Shown here piece by piece: positions 1-12,285 of a DNA stretch of 64,000 nt. Numbering within the stretch: position 1 is the first letter of the stretch; the number at the start of each line of letters is the position of its first letter. The position numbers and the translations under genes were made by a program. The DNA is from Argentina anserina. Lineage: Eukaryota > Streptophyta > Magnoliopsida > Rosales > Rosaceae. Below the pieces are notes generated by a model. That model saw nothing but the letters and a program-made list of their open reading frames with translations, ran no database searches and was not told the DNA's origin. The stretch is from contig NC_065873.1 of NCBI RefSeq assembly GCF_933775445.1, positions 16,678,001 to 16,742,000 of the forward strand, written 5' to 3'.

Positions 1-190
1 CAGAGAGAAAAGGAGGAAGACTGAGAAAATAAATAAGGGACTTTTGAAGAGGATAAGAAGGAGAGGAGTGTTAGCTAGAGACACAAAGCTTTAAACCCGA
101 AACAGGCTCCTCTCTCTCTCTGTCTCTGTGAAGCGCAATTACTCGATGGGTCAGGGACTCTCAGCTCTGGGGATTTAAATAAAACTTGGG
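1..190 (-). promoter_or_regulatory. Probable leader/promoter edge of a gene lying left of the window
   Basis: Read on the minus strand, the block has an AT-rich TATA-like stretch (TTTATTTAAAT, near 170-180) followed by a CT-rich tract with a (CT)n microsatellite (about 110-130) and more pyrimidine-rich leader. This resembles plant core promoters and 5' leaders, such as those of the Rab and AIR12-like genes in this window. No coding sequence is visible before the window ends. The assignment rests on composition only. Confidence 0.3.
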
Positions 191-818
191 ACTCTCCGTG
201 GGGGAAAATAAAAGCTTCCAAATCTCTAAAAAGAAAAAATCATCTATTTTATAATAAAATTAAATACAAATCTATATAATTAAATAAAAATTAAATTAAC
301 ATTTATAATGCCATTAAACGTTCATTTTTTGGATTATTTTTTTGGATAGACAGTGAGTTTAAAAAAAAATGTAGAGATTGTTTTCAAATATAAATTTTTT
401 GAAAATTCCACAAATTTAGAAATTTTATTTCTCTTTCTTTCTATTTTCTCTATGGGAGCTTCTATACATACCTCATACATCTTTTCCCAAGTTCATTTTA
501 ACTTTTTCAACACATGTGAAATTACAAAAAAAAAACATATAATAGGAAAAAAAACAAGAGAATTATCAACCTGCCTATTTTAAAATAGTAAATATAATTT
601 TTCCATTTTCGTCAATCAATTATTTATGTATTTATTTCAAGAAAACCTCAATTTGGAATAATTAATTAAATAATATGATTTTAATTACTTTTATTTTTAT
701 TTTTTTAAAAAAATAATAAATAACATTATTAATCTTCATGTATCAATTGAAAAGTTACATAGAATTTTTTATAAACGTCGATTAGGACCGGAAAGAAAAA
801 ATTGTTCAATAGATTTTA
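191..818. other. AT-rich intergenic DNA
   Basis: Very AT-rich stretch with no credible coding frame, RNA gene or repeat boundary until the copia LTR at 819. Confidence 0.6.
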
Positions 819-1035
819 TGTTCCGAGAGAATTACTATTCTACCCTTGTGTGTCTCTTAACCTTATTAGGTTTCCTGTTAGAGATAGATTCGCATCTCTA
901 TAATAGATTATGACTATGAATCCTACGAGATTGTGGTTATGTAATGTCTATATATAGACCCCATTATCAATCAATAAATGGTTACGTTCTGTTCCATTAC
1001 GTCGTTATTATTCTCGTTTCGTTCCTCTTCCAACA
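819..1035 (+). repeat. 5' LTR of the copia element
   Basis: 217 bp, starts TGTTCCGAG and ends TTCCAACA. A TATATATAG motif near 949-957 could be the promoter TATA. Just inside the element, CGTTATCATGCAC (1036-1048) sits where the primer-binding site is expected. It does not match the usual TGGTATCAGAGC sequence, and it may be an internal-tRNA (half-tRNA) type priming site. Confidence 0.88.
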
Positions 1036-2018
1036 CGTTATCATGCACTTTGTTCTAAAGTGTCTGAGCGACAAGTGCACCACTAAAAAAAATTAACCCT
1101 AGCCCATAGATCTTGTCCCCCGGTGACTTATTTTCCTTGTATCGCCGGAAAATTAGATCATCCGCCGACAAATTGTTGTCGGAAAAGAAAGAAAAAGAAA
1201 CAACATAAATCGTTTCTGCTCTGGGCACCCATACAATTGCTATGGGCACTCATCCTCTTCTTTCGCATCTGGTTTTGGTAGCACAACGCCGCAACAGCCT
1301 CCTTGGCTGCTCGCCCAACGTCGTCTTGTCGTCGTCGAGGGACCACAGACCAGCGTCGTCGTGCGCCCTCTGCCCAGAATCCGTACGTCCTCCGCCCTGG
1401 ACTAGTGTCACCGCATGGCGGGTTTCCCGATCCGCAATCACGACTTTCTTCACGTCCCAACAACGACGCCTATTCTGGGTCGTCGACAACCCAGGTAGCA
1501 TCACATCGCCGACGCCTTGAGCTTCCGACAACGATGTCTTTCTCCATTCGGTGACCCAGGACTGTATCTCCAAACTGGCATCGACCCAGATTTGTAGAGT
1601 TCGACCCGTCTGACCCGATCTCAATCCTAACCCAACCCGTCTCGGATTTGGGCCTATGGCCTGACGAGCCCGACAACCCTTTGGGCCTTTAAACTATTTT
1701 TTTCCTTTTCTTTTCCTATTGATTTATTACATCGTTTATTTGCATGGTTTAGTTTTCTAATTATGTTTCACGTGCTTGCATAGGAAAAGTGATCACTCGT
1801 CGTACTATGGTGTTGACATTCATGCCGAGATGGACGATACTTTTATCATCTACATGCGATTTCGATCGTATCCTCGCAAGATATTTATGTCATCGGGCGA
1901 AGATCGAAAAGGAATTCATCAAGTAGCTTTCTGTATGATGATCGAATTACAGAGAAATTTAATTATATGCGGTCTATTTGGCCGACCAACAAGTATGTTT
2001 TTCTTAAAGTTGCTGCTT

Positions 2019-2020
<2 letters not shown>

Positions 2021-2053
<33 letters not shown>
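2021..2053. repeat. (TA)n microsatellite
   Basis: Uninterrupted TA dinucleotide run inside the copia internal region. Confidence 0.9.
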
Positions 2054-2056
<3 letters not shown>

Positions 2057-4289
2057 TATCGGGCGCTATTAGCCTTCTTCATGTCTCTTTTCCGGCCTTT
2101 CTTATAACGCCGATGAGACCAAAGAGGGATATGTTTCCCCTCATTGGTCGATATTTTTCGTGTGACGGTCTTGGGAGAGTCACATTATTATTTAAAGGAA
2201 AGAAATCGATTTCGTGTGGTCGCCTGAGTGTATCGCTGTTTTGGGTGCGATCATGAGAATCGCCGATATGCATCGATTATTTTGTGACCATATACATCAC
2301 AACCCTTTTTATTCCGGTTACATACTTGAATAGATTTGATTATTCGAAACCTATACGACTCTCATTTCTTATGGATGCGTCGCAATTGCGACTTTTATTT
2401 GAATGTTTGAAATTTCTCTTACTCATGTCTATAAACGATAATCCCAAGGTCTATACTCATTTATTTGAGTTGAAATTCATTACTCTGATGCAACACTATT
2501 TGCTGACAAAAGATCCCAAAAATAAATAAAAAATTCTATGGGACACATACACTTAACGTGATTCAATAACCGTCTATGACGTTGTATTACCAGAGTTGAC
2601 CTTAATGCATATTCCACATCCAAGAAACACATGCCATTTTTTGGCACCTGTATCTATTTATATTGAGAGAATATTTGAAATGGAAACGTAACATTCTTCC
2701 ATTCTAAAGTAAGCAAATTTTTGAGCCTCAGGTTAAGGCTCCGCCCGATCCAATATGCAAGATTTTGTTGCTACGGACTTTTGATTAGTCAATCTATTTT
2801 GACTATATTTTATGCTTACTATTTTTCAAGTATGACGTTGGCATTGGCATGTTTCTTTCTCGACTTTAGCTTAAGTCGTCTATTGGAATTAGAAACTTGG
2901 TTGTGTTGTATTAAATATTAGTATATTCAATAAAATTTCTCGTATTCCTTATTTATAAGATGAACTCGTGAGAATTTTATTTGCCTTAAACCTAGCATGA
3001 ATGGTCAACATTTGCAACTCACGTGGTTTTTAAATTGGCCGTTTTTGGGTTACATGGGACTCCAATAGTACTATATTGTGAATTTGGACCTTAAACTTTA
3101 GAAAATGGACATCGGAACGTCAAAATTGACGTCGTTTTTTTCCGGTTATTGTTCCGTTTTCCGGTGTTTTGACTGCCTTCCGGCTACTTGCCGGCGTTTT
3201 CGGCACCACCATCCGGTTCCTGCCAACGTCCCATGTCGGACATGCAGCTCTGCCTTCCTTGTCGGCTAGCTCCAACAATCGGCGCCGCCGGTTTCCGGCG
3301 AGTTTTCTGGTGATTTTTTCATCGTTTCTCGTCATGTTTCCGGCATATTTTCAGCAGTTTTTACTGCCACGTTTTCCCAGTCCAAATTCCACCAAGTTTT
3401 GAGTTATTTTGACATGGTTTTCTGGTTAATTTTCCGGTTTTTCTCCAAGTCGTTTCATAGCTCAAACGATTTTATTATTATTGGTGACCACCCGCACCAA
3501 TTGAATGGTTTTTACCACCCTAATTGTTTGGTATTCAGCTGCTATAATACCATATTTTTCCAACCTTTAAAGTTGAAGAATGTAGTTCTATTGTCATGTG
3601 ATACATTCGATGGGATTGCACTTTATTTCAATCTCCACTCTTACAATATTCTACGGTGTATTGTCTAGAAAAGTTCACCGCGTCGTTGAATCTCTTAATT
3701 TTATTTTGAGAATGTCCCACCGTGAAATCAAGTGTCTTGCTAATTGCGTAACCACGCACAGTGTTCTACGGAGCAAGTAGTTGTTTTACGGATCTCGTGT
3801 GAAGATTGTATTGTATATCTTTGTGCCTTGTTAAGTTTTAAAAGGCCATACATGCTAATGATGAATTTTCATCTTGATATTTGTGTTGAGAATGGAGAGG
3901 AATAAGTCTGTCAGATTTCATTGACATTAGCATTTTCAAGCTTCGACAGTAGCTTTGTTAGCCTGCAGACATAGCTTTGCTTGCCTGCAGCAGTAGCTTT
4001 ATGTAACTCAAAATTCTTTGAATCATGGGTTCAGTTTTGATGTCTTCTCGGTTTTGACATTATCATTTTTGGTCATTTTAAACGAGATATGATGATTAGA
4101 GTTCTTTGAAATTCACATAATCATCTATTTTTCATGTTCACGAAGCGACTAGAGGACCACCTCACCCGTGCTCCGCACGGTGAGGCCGAGTATGCCCCTC
4201 TCAGTGGCTCTATGGCATTTAGGCCGTCGGTGGTAGCATTCCCTCTTTCACATGAGCTTGTGATGCCTCCCGTGTTTTCTAATGCCTCC

Positions 4290-5320
4290 ATGGTAATCTT
4301 TGTTTCCCATCTCTCGTTTTGCAAAGCTTGTTCTCTTGATAGATTTCAAAGAAGTCCTTCATTTGCTAAGGCTCTAACCGAGAATCTTTTATTCTTACAA
4401 AGTATTTAAGGTGACATTAGTGGACCATTTCCAACTGAATGTGGACATTTTTCGGTATTTTTATGGTATAGGTTAAGAGCATTGACGCGTTGGTCACACG
4501 TCGCTTTGCTTTCCACATTGAACGCTGCATTTGCTAAGGTTTTAGCTATGATCATCATACTAAGGGCTCACCACCCATCCCATCCTCTCAAATCTATTTG
4601 ATTGGATACCGTTTGAGAGTTCACCTCTGAGACTTTTGATGATTTCGTTTTGCATATCTACTGCGATTGTCGTTGAACATATTATTCCTCATATTCATTC
4701 ACTACATGATCTAGCATAGCTCAGACTTGGTTATGGGTACTAACATGCCGGTCTTTACATGGAGATATGTAATGTGCATGCAACGACACTTATTCGTTTC
4801 AGACCCACAACTCACCAAGCGTTTAGTGTGTACCAAATGTTCACTGGATACGATCCCAACGTTCTTTTCAGTAACTCCTATTTGGTTAAGTTATTTATGT
4901 GCCTCTATTATAGTAATCTCAATGGGTCTACTTGAAACGCTTAAGTATTTTGGTTAGTTATGATTTATGAATCACCAACACTTGTCCGCTATTATGCAAT
5001 TTTTAGCAGACAGTCACTTTGATAAGACATACTTCCCGTCGTTAGGAAGAGATATGGAATGATCCCATTCCGATTTTAACGCCAGGAATTGACGTGGTGT
5101 GACACTATATCTCATTAAGATCCCGCACTACTTTGAGTAAGCAATAAGTGCAACGCATTATCGACCTCCAGAAAGTCAAAGATTCGATGCTCAATAACTT
5201 TACCGATATTGCGAAAATGATGAGATCGCACATAAATGATGTGATGTGCCGGTAAGGTTGGAACTTTCGAAATAAGGGAGAATTTCATATGACCTAGTCC
5301 TAGCACCATTGGAACCATCC
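4290..5320 (+). pseudogene. Copia integrase remnant
   Basis: In shifting frames the translation shows copia integrase-core signatures: GDISGPFPTECGHF, then LTRWSHVALLST, then a degraded catalytic stretch (KSI-stop-LDTV), then TLIRFRPTTHQAFS. A later segment reads QVQRIIDLQK, typical of the linker after integrase in Ale-like copia polyproteins. Several in-frame stops are present, so this is a dead pol fragment. Confidence 0.8.
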
Positions 5321-5359
5321 ATGACAGTGGGAGGAAGCCGACGATGACATCATCGTACG

Positions 5360-6917
5360 TGATAGGAGCACTTTGTGCGACGTTCTTAACATGTTTTTAC
5401 CTCAATTTGTACTTTGCTTAGCCCTTATTGTTGTACTATTGAGCCATTGAGCCATAGTAAGAGTCTTGAGCGGTATTGGATGCATTTTTGTGCTTACATG
5501 AGTTAAAACGCATAATTGGTTTAGAGTCCTAATTTGACTAGGAATCCTTGTTAGGTTTTGAAACTAATTATCTCTTACTTATGATTTTATTTTCTTATTT
5601 TCAGATTGGATTGAACTCATTGAAGAGATAATTAAAGAAAAAAAGATGGAGCCAAGTCATGCAACAATTAAATAGAAGATGATCATTAAAGGCATAAAAC
5701 ATGACATGTTTTAGGGAATAAAACATGGCATGTTTTAGGGATTAAAGCATTGCATATTTTAGGGAATAAAACTTTCCATGGTTTAAGAGATTAAAGCATG
5801 ACATTATTATAGGAAGAAAGAAGCAATTTCAAACCCTCCATCTTTCCTCTATATATACATGACTTCACCTCTCAAATATCATCACTTCTCATTAGCATTC
5901 AAGAGCCAAAACTCTACCAAAACACCACCATAAACTTCCCTCACAAATTAGCCAAGCCGTCCACCCCAAAACCATCATCATCTCCACCGAGTTTCACCAT
6001 TGAAGACACACCTCCAAGGTTCCTACAACGTGTGATTCTCGCAACTCATCTCCATGGCTTCGTCTATTTGTGTTAATCTACAATTCTTTGTCTATGAAGA
6101 TTGTAAGTTGTTGTTTATGTGGAAATATTGGTTTTGTATTTGTTTTAAAATTTTCAGATTGTATTTGATATTTTTTTGAGACTATGTCGAATCTATGTTC
6201 TTATAATTAATGAGTTTGTATTTCTATTGTTGTGTTCTAATCATCTTTCTCATACTTTTAGATAATTTTCAGATATGTGCATATGAATTTAGTGGTTGGA
6301 TGCAATCCCTAAGATTGTGTTTGAGTGCTAGATTCATCAACCATATTGACACAAATCGAATCATGCCCTAAGTAGGTTCGGTTTGTGTTGATTAAAAGTG
6401 GTAAAAATTCTGGAAATTTGCATGTGAAACCATGGTGGGTGACACCACACATGAAACATGTCTCCAACAAAGATTTGGTGCTTAAATGTAATCTTGTTTG
6501 ATTTCTACTCTAAGTGTTATTGAATTTGATTGCATGCAAATTTAGATTAGGCCCTAAGTCAATCTAAATGTTAATTGAAATCTTGCATGATTAGATGATC
6601 CCCTAAGGCTCTAATTGTATTGGTGTCTAAAAAGTATGTAATTGGTCGAATTAGAATGCATGATAGGTTCGAACTTATAATTATGTGATGTAATGATAAA
6701 TTTGGTTTAAGTTTGTTAAAGAGAAGTCGATTATGTAAATAGTAATTTAGGTTTTATTTTAGTAGTTAATAATCAATCTCAAACCCCCAATTATTTGTTA
6801 AAACTAAACGTTTAGAGTGCCCTTCAATTCCCCGGAAAGAACGATCCCTGCTTATGTTATACTAACGATGATGTTTTACAGGGTTTATTATAGACGTTTT
6901 AATAAAACGCTCTATCA
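5360..6917 (+). mobile_element. Solo LTR (1,558 bp) nested in the copia element
   Basis: The segment is bounded by perfect 5-bp duplications GTACG (5355-5359 and 6918-6922). It starts TGATAG and ends CTATCA, which are perfect inverted termini. Copia coding fragments stop just before it and resume just after it. It has no internal coding region, primer site or second LTR, so it is a solo LTR left by recombination. A TATA-like CTATATATAC lies near 5849-5858. Four imperfect repeats of about 31 bp built on ACATGNCATGT palindromes lie at about 5692-5815. The length suggests a large-LTR Ty3-gypsy family such as Athila/Tat; the family is an inference. Orientation is uncertain; plus is assumed from the TATA position. 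Confidence 0.88.
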
Positions 6918-6922
6918 GTACG

Positions 6923-7640
6923 CTGTGGTATTGTCGACGCCCGTGGTATTGCACCACAAAACAAGGGCGGCAAACGCAAAGATGGACTAGTAAGGGTCAT
7001 AGCTTCGGTCTTGGCTCCTACCTAGATGAGGGGGAGACCATTATTCTCTGGAACCAAAAATCAGAAACAAGCGAGATACAAGTATTTTGCCCATCATCAA
7101 GAGATATTTTCTAAACATGTGTATCAACTAAGTTTCTGTGGGACGCTACAGACTCCTTTTGTTGATGTTAGAGAAGAATAAAAATCTCTCAAATTGATCA
7201 TATAAAGAGTGCGCGTGTGTTTAATAGATTGATATCCCATGATTGATGATGTATTCGCTTATGCTCTTATTCTGTTGTAAAGTATCAACAATGAGCAATA
7301 GAAAAAATCAATACATGTTGAACTAAATTTGTTATATTAGTCATTGTTCGTAAGTGTAATGAGAATGATGAAGTCATGTGATATTTGCAGGACATATGGC
7401 GCAAAGATCGTCTCATTATCCTAGTATTGACTACGATGAGTTATATTCTCTCGTTATGGACATAATTATTTTCCCCTACTTGATCAGTAGTAGTGTCCAT
7501 GAAAACTGATTTGCAGCAGATATGAGAGTGCCCGAGGGACTTTCAATGCCTCCAGACCACAAAGAGCTTATGTAATCAGATTGCGACGTTTGAGAGACGT
7601 AGTACAATCGGTTGCAAGAAATTCTACCCATACGTGTTCA
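6923..7640 (+). pseudogene. Copia reverse transcriptase remnant
   Basis: After the solo LTR the copia frame resumes. A basic linker (near 6960-7080) contains LDEGETII. Then come FNRLISHD and DVFAYALIL, then VRKCNENDEVM and, after a +1 shift, IDYDELYSLVMDIIIFPYL. The last matches the copia RT motif usually read as YSPVMDAITFRYLI. MRVPEGLSMP, a copia RT motif, follows near 7520. There are stops and at least one frameshift, so it is non-functional. Confidence 0.8.
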
Positions 7641-8737
7641 TATGAAAGCTAATTTTGGACTTTCTATTCCATCTAAGTAAAGATGATGAAGAGATTCAAT
7701 GAGCTATGGATTCATACATGTAAGTGTTATTGTGACATTATTGCTTTCATTATGATGTGATCAACTATGTGCCTATCCAATGTCATTGGACTTGCATTGC
7801 ACCTTTGACATGGGTTTAGTTCTACACTTAGTGAACCAACACAAATCATATCCACACCAACGCTGCCAACAGCTCTAGTAACATCAACGTACGCCTTGGT
7901 GTAGCAGTCGACACTGGTAGCGTAGAAGATGCGTTCGGCTCCGTCTCGGACCAAAATCAGTTCTTTATTGGTCCATTCCCCCATTCCTTTGTGAAAGACA
8001 CATTGAATGTGACAAATGAGACCTACAAAACAGCTCGCTCAATAAAATATGCTGAATTTAGTACCGTTGAAAATGTCTATGTGTCTACTTTCCAGGGACA
8101 CCAACAATGTATTCATAGCTATCGTATTGAGTGAGTTATGACCGTTTTAGCAAAGTATGACAATTGTGTCCGGGAATTTGCAAGTCAGTCAACTTCGACA
8201 GGGCACTGTGAACTGCTCTGATCGAATTAGGTTGTGAACTTTATGTCATTAGAAAGCCACATGTATTTACGGTTCGTTGATACATATTGTGACGAAGAAG
8301 TTATGGCCGTTTAACTGAGTGAAAGTCATTCTACCCGAGTATATGATTTTCATTACAAACTCTTGTTTTGAGTTGTTATGCAATCTTGTTTCTTAAGATC
8401 TAAGTTTGGCTATTTATAGCATGTATGATCTAAGGATGTGTGGTGAGATGAATGATTAATCATTACTCCAAGATTACGTTTGAGAAGCATGTAATGAACG
8501 TTGTATACGTTGTTCTTTGTACTCTATGATTATGACACTAATCAGGAGTTGTTTCGTAGACTTCATGGAGAGTCTATCTCACATAATCCTATCAAATGTA
8601 GACGGTGCGTTGTGTTTTTTTTCCCTTCGATCAAGTTTTTATTTTTCACCCAAGAGGTTTTTATTTTGCTTGACAAGATTTTTACCGAGGCAACGATGTG
8701 TGCACCATGCAACTTAGGAATGCGACACAAGGGGGAG
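7641..8737 (+). other. Degraded 3' part of the copia element
   Basis: Expected to correspond to the end of RT, RNase H and the 3' leader of the element. I could not read a convincing RNase H motif. The stretch before the polypurine tract (about 8610-8737) has the T-rich, CAAGGTTTTT-like repeats usual just upstream of 3' LTRs in this lineage. Confidence 0.5.
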
Positions 8738-8954
8738 TGTTATGGGAGAATTACTATTTTACCATTGTGTGTGTCTTAGCCTTATTATGTTTTCCGTTAG
8801 AGATAGATTCGCTTCTCTGTAATAGATTAACACTCCGAATCCTATGAGATTGTGGTTATGTAATGCCTATATATATGCCTCATTATCAATCAATAAATGG
8901 TTACGTTTTGTTCCATTACGTCGTTATTATTATCGTTTCGTTCCTCCTCCAACA
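8738..8954 (+). repeat. 3' LTR of the copia element
   Basis: 217-bp partner of 819-1035, starting TGTTATGGG directly after the purine tract 8729-8737 and ending CTCCAACA. It is followed by TATTA, the likely target duplication. Confidence 0.88.
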
Positions 8955-9542
8955 TATTAGAATTTTTCAGGTTGATTTTGCTATTTGGTGAGTTTCAAAT
9001 CAATAAATGAAAAAAAACAATATTAATAATTATAAATTTAAGAGTGAAAGAGAAAATTAATTTAAGAAGATGGATAATATATGTAATTATTAAGAATTTT
9101 TTTAGTTATTTTAATAATTGAATAAAAGTAGAATTGGAAAGGTATTAATGGATAGTATATTGATTTGATATCTAATAATGATATTAATAATGATATATTG
9201 ATTGAGGAGGTCCAAATACCGTTTTTTGATGTATGAATAACAGCTCTCTTTCTCTATTATAGAGGATGATTTACATGATTTGTTGGAGCTAAAAATTGAT
9301 ATTTTTCCTTTATAATAGAGATTATTTGGGTTTTAGAGGAGCTGTTGGAGATGCTCTTAGGTCTTGGTTTCGGTTAAGACAGTTCTTAAACTCTTTATCT
9401 ATCTTATTTTTCGTTTGAGATGGAAAATAGAAGGGAAATGAAATTCCAACGAAATTTTTATTCTAATGTTTGATAATTTTAGAAAATATCGATGTTTAGG
9501 GGGTATTTCACTCTAAAACTCAATTTTTAGAAGCTCTTTTAA
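8955..9542. other. Intergenic DNA with a MITE remnant
   Basis: AT-rich and non-coding. At about 9240-9360 the sequence ends in GGAGCTGTTGGAGATGCTCT, a terminal sequence common in plant hAT-like MITEs. I do not find a matching opposite terminus, so it looks like a one-ended remnant. Confidence 0.4.
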
Positions 9543-10340
9543 GGGCACGTTTACTAACTTGGAATAGAACTCTTCATGAATAGAATTCATCAAGAATATG
9601 AGATGGAATAGAATTGTATGTGGAGATTTTAATTTCAATTTTTTTTATGACAAGATTTTAATTTCATTGAGTTGTTTACTTACAACATAGAATCAAATCA
9701 GAAATAGAATAAATTATGATTGATGTTGCTAATTTACCATAAAAAAATCAAAACTAAAACTAATCTGATTACTGAAATACCCCTATATAAAGAAGCCGCA
9801 ATTTTTTTTTTACTTACCATACTGTAAGAACTTATACCTTTTAATAATGACCAACAAGACTTTACTCATATTATTATTTACTTTTTGTTTGATATATTTT
9901 ACTAGTACATTTCATAATCTCATGGTATCAACTAGATGTCACATATCGATTATATAATATTATATATATATATATATAAATCTTCTCTAATTTTTAACTA
10001 AACAAAAATTTTCATTAACTTGAGAACTTTGACTCTTTGAGTCTCACGAAATATTTATGTCTGTTTTTGAATCTTAACAATAGCACATATATAGAGTTTG
10101 ACGATTATGAGATATTAAAATTAAATGAGGGTAGTTTTAGTAAGAAAAATTGATACCCGAGATTTGATATCGATATCACCTCCCCTCTTAGGTATCAAGT
10201 TAGGGGGTTTGTCATGAATCGATTCCTGATTAAGAGGTGAGACCCACATTAATTCAAATTTCTTCATGTATTAGTAAATTTACTCATCTCGTAATCAATT
10301 CCTTAATTCTCAATTTCATTCCATGTTAGTAAATGTGTCA
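9543..10340. mobile_element. PIF/Harbinger-like non-autonomous element
   Basis: About 798 bp flanked by TAA on both sides (9540-9542 and 10341-10343). The termini are inverted: left GGGCACGTTTACTAACTTGG, right on the other strand TGACACATTTACTAACATGG. The interior is AT-rich with no transposase frame. A 3-bp TAA/TTA target site is typical of PIF/Harbinger (Tourist-like) elements. Confidence 0.7.
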
Positions 10341-10343
10341 TAA

Positions 10344-11482
10344 AAGAAATCTACCTATATTTTTCTTCATTATTCACCAAATTATTGTCATCCACTTAAA
10401 TCTAAATTGCAAAATGTCACTATTAAATGCTGATATACATTAATGATTAGTCAATGAACAAATTATACTCTAATTTATTACCTTAATTATAGATTTTCAT
10501 AGTTGCTAACTAATTTCAATTTTTCTTTTGCTATCATAAATTTAGAAATAGAAATAATGGAACATTTTCTTAATTACATATCTAGAAATCAGATGTTTTT
10601 TTGTAATTTAAATTAATTTAATATCAAAATCACATGCTTTCCAATTTTTTGAATAATTTTAAACTTTCTGTTTATAAATAGATTTTTTTTTCATATTTCA
10701 TCAATGCAACCTATGTTTAAGGTAGAGATATAAGATTTTTTTCCCTATCCAGTAGGTTTTTTTAATTACAACCTAATTATTAGGTACGTATCTATATAGA
10801 TGTTTATATCTCTTCTAGGAATTTTTACATCAACCTGCTTGTTAGGTATTCTACCATTCTAAAAATCTCTCTCATAGGTAGAATGTGAAATGAAATTTAG
10901 ATTAATATGCATGTTTTTATCTATTAAGTAACAGTGGAGTGAAAAAAAATTAAAAGTTGAAACCTATAACAAAGGTTTACCATACAAAAGTTCATGTACA
11001 ATGATACAAAAAGAAAATATTTGAGAAAACATATATACATACATATTGCCTAGATAACATATCGTATTCATGCAGTCAAAAAATTGAAACGAATGAATGA
11101 TACAAATACACAACAAGCTTGAAATTCTCTTGTATGATTCATAAAAGTTGGAGTAGTGTTTGTATTTTGAAACTTCAATATCAGCTATATAATTATATGA
11201 AGAAGTTTTTCTCAAGGAAAATCTGAATTCAAATCTTTCAGCAATTTAAAGTAATGAAGAATTAATTGAATGTTTGAATTGGACATGTACAACGAAATAT
11301 TTTAAATAGATGCTAAGATTAAACAAACAAAAAAATATTAAAGGGGAAAAATAGACTTGTAAAAAAAGAATTTGGGTGTAAATTGAAAAAAACATTTGGG
11401 TGGGTTTTAAGGGGGGCTTCAATATTTGGTTTATCTCTAATTATTTCTTAAAACGAACTTATAACTAAGTCATATAATAGAA
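10344..11482. other. AT-rich intergenic DNA
   Basis: Nothing recognised. Open frames here are short and match no family I know. Confidence 0.6.
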
Positions 11483-11492
11483 AGGTGTGTTA

Positions 11493-11713
11493 GAGTAATT
11501 ATTCTGTGTACCCGCTACACCACGTGGCACTACCATGTGGTGTACCCAGCTAATCATATTACGTCATGGTATAATTAACATGCACGCGATGAAAATGACA
11601 AAAGTTTATTTATATATAAGAACCAATTAGAAACAATCACAATAAAAATAGACTAATAACATTAAAAAGGTATGCCATGTGGAATATGTGGCGGGTATAT
11701 ATAATAATTTCTT
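11493..11713. mobile_element. Mutator-like MITE with 10-bp target duplication
   Basis: 221 bp flanked by AGGTGTGTTA at 11483-11492 and 11714-11723. The termini are inverted: left GAGTAATTATTCTGTGTACC, right on the other strand TAAGAAATTATTATATATAC, both continuing into CCGC(T/C)ACA. A 9-11 bp duplication is the Mutator superfamily signature. There is no coding capacity. Confidence 0.78.
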
Positions 11714-11723
11714 AGGTGTGTTA

Positions 11724-12285
11724 ACACAACAAAAGTGAGACCTCCGAGTTTTCCGAAGCGATCATAAACAACAAAGGTCACACGGAGATTCTTCAGTCCA
11801 ACTTGTGGAGGTTCGCTTTTCTAATAATTAACTACGCGTGTATTACACATGCTAATAGTCAACCAGAAACAACACAAGCCAATTGACGCCTACAAACAAG
11901 TAATCCTCAATAACTGGTCAGTTGTCATTTCAATTTGGTTCATGAGGTTGGATTGGGGGATAGGAGAGGATTTGAGTTGAAATTTGATTAAGAATTCTTA
12001 AACTAGATTCTTAAACTGGGTACTGATCAAACCTCAATTGGTGTCTAGCTCCAATCCTTACCAGTGAGGAAGTGATGGTTCTCAATTTATGTTGCACGGA
12101 TACAGACACGAGTGTCCGTATTCGATACGATTTGATACGCGTATGCATCAAATAAAATTTTTATTGGACACGGACACATTTTAGACACATTAATTAAATA
12201 TTATTTTAAATATATATATACCTAATTTAAAAAAAAAGTAGCAACTAGCATAATTTCTTAAATTAGAACAAGATCATCTCAAATA
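11724..12285. other. Intergenic DNA with a repeated GGACACGGACAC-type motif
   Basis: Non-coding. At 12095-12190 there is a run of ACACGAGTGTCCG, GATACG and GGACACGGACACA-type words that looks like a decayed dispersed repeat. It lies directly downstream of the truncated BED-finger frame and may be part of the same old transposon gene. Confidence 0.4.

Larger units (their letters stand above)
819..8954 (+). mobile_element. Decayed Ty1-copia LTR retrotransposon with a nested solo LTR
   Basis: Two colinear 217-bp direct repeats (819-1035 and 8738-8954) begin TGTT and end CCAACA. By my hand alignment they differ at about 24 positions (about 11%) with no gaps, so the insertion is old. A polypurine tract (AAGGGGGAG) abuts the 3' repeat. 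The flanking 5 bp are TTTTA and TATTA, a target duplication with one mismatch. Between the LTRs, translated fragments in the order gag-like (around 2430-2650), integrase (around 4290-5320) and reverse transcriptase (around 6923-7640) give the copia order. The fragments resemble the Ale/Retrofit lineage. Every fragment carries stops and frameshifts, so the element is not autonomous. The segment 5360-6917 is a later insertion. Confidence 0.9.

Noticed and set aside
1158..1676. Several overlapping frames on both strands near the copia 5' end
   Set aside because: GC-rich leader region; no gag motif could be read and the frames contradict each other.
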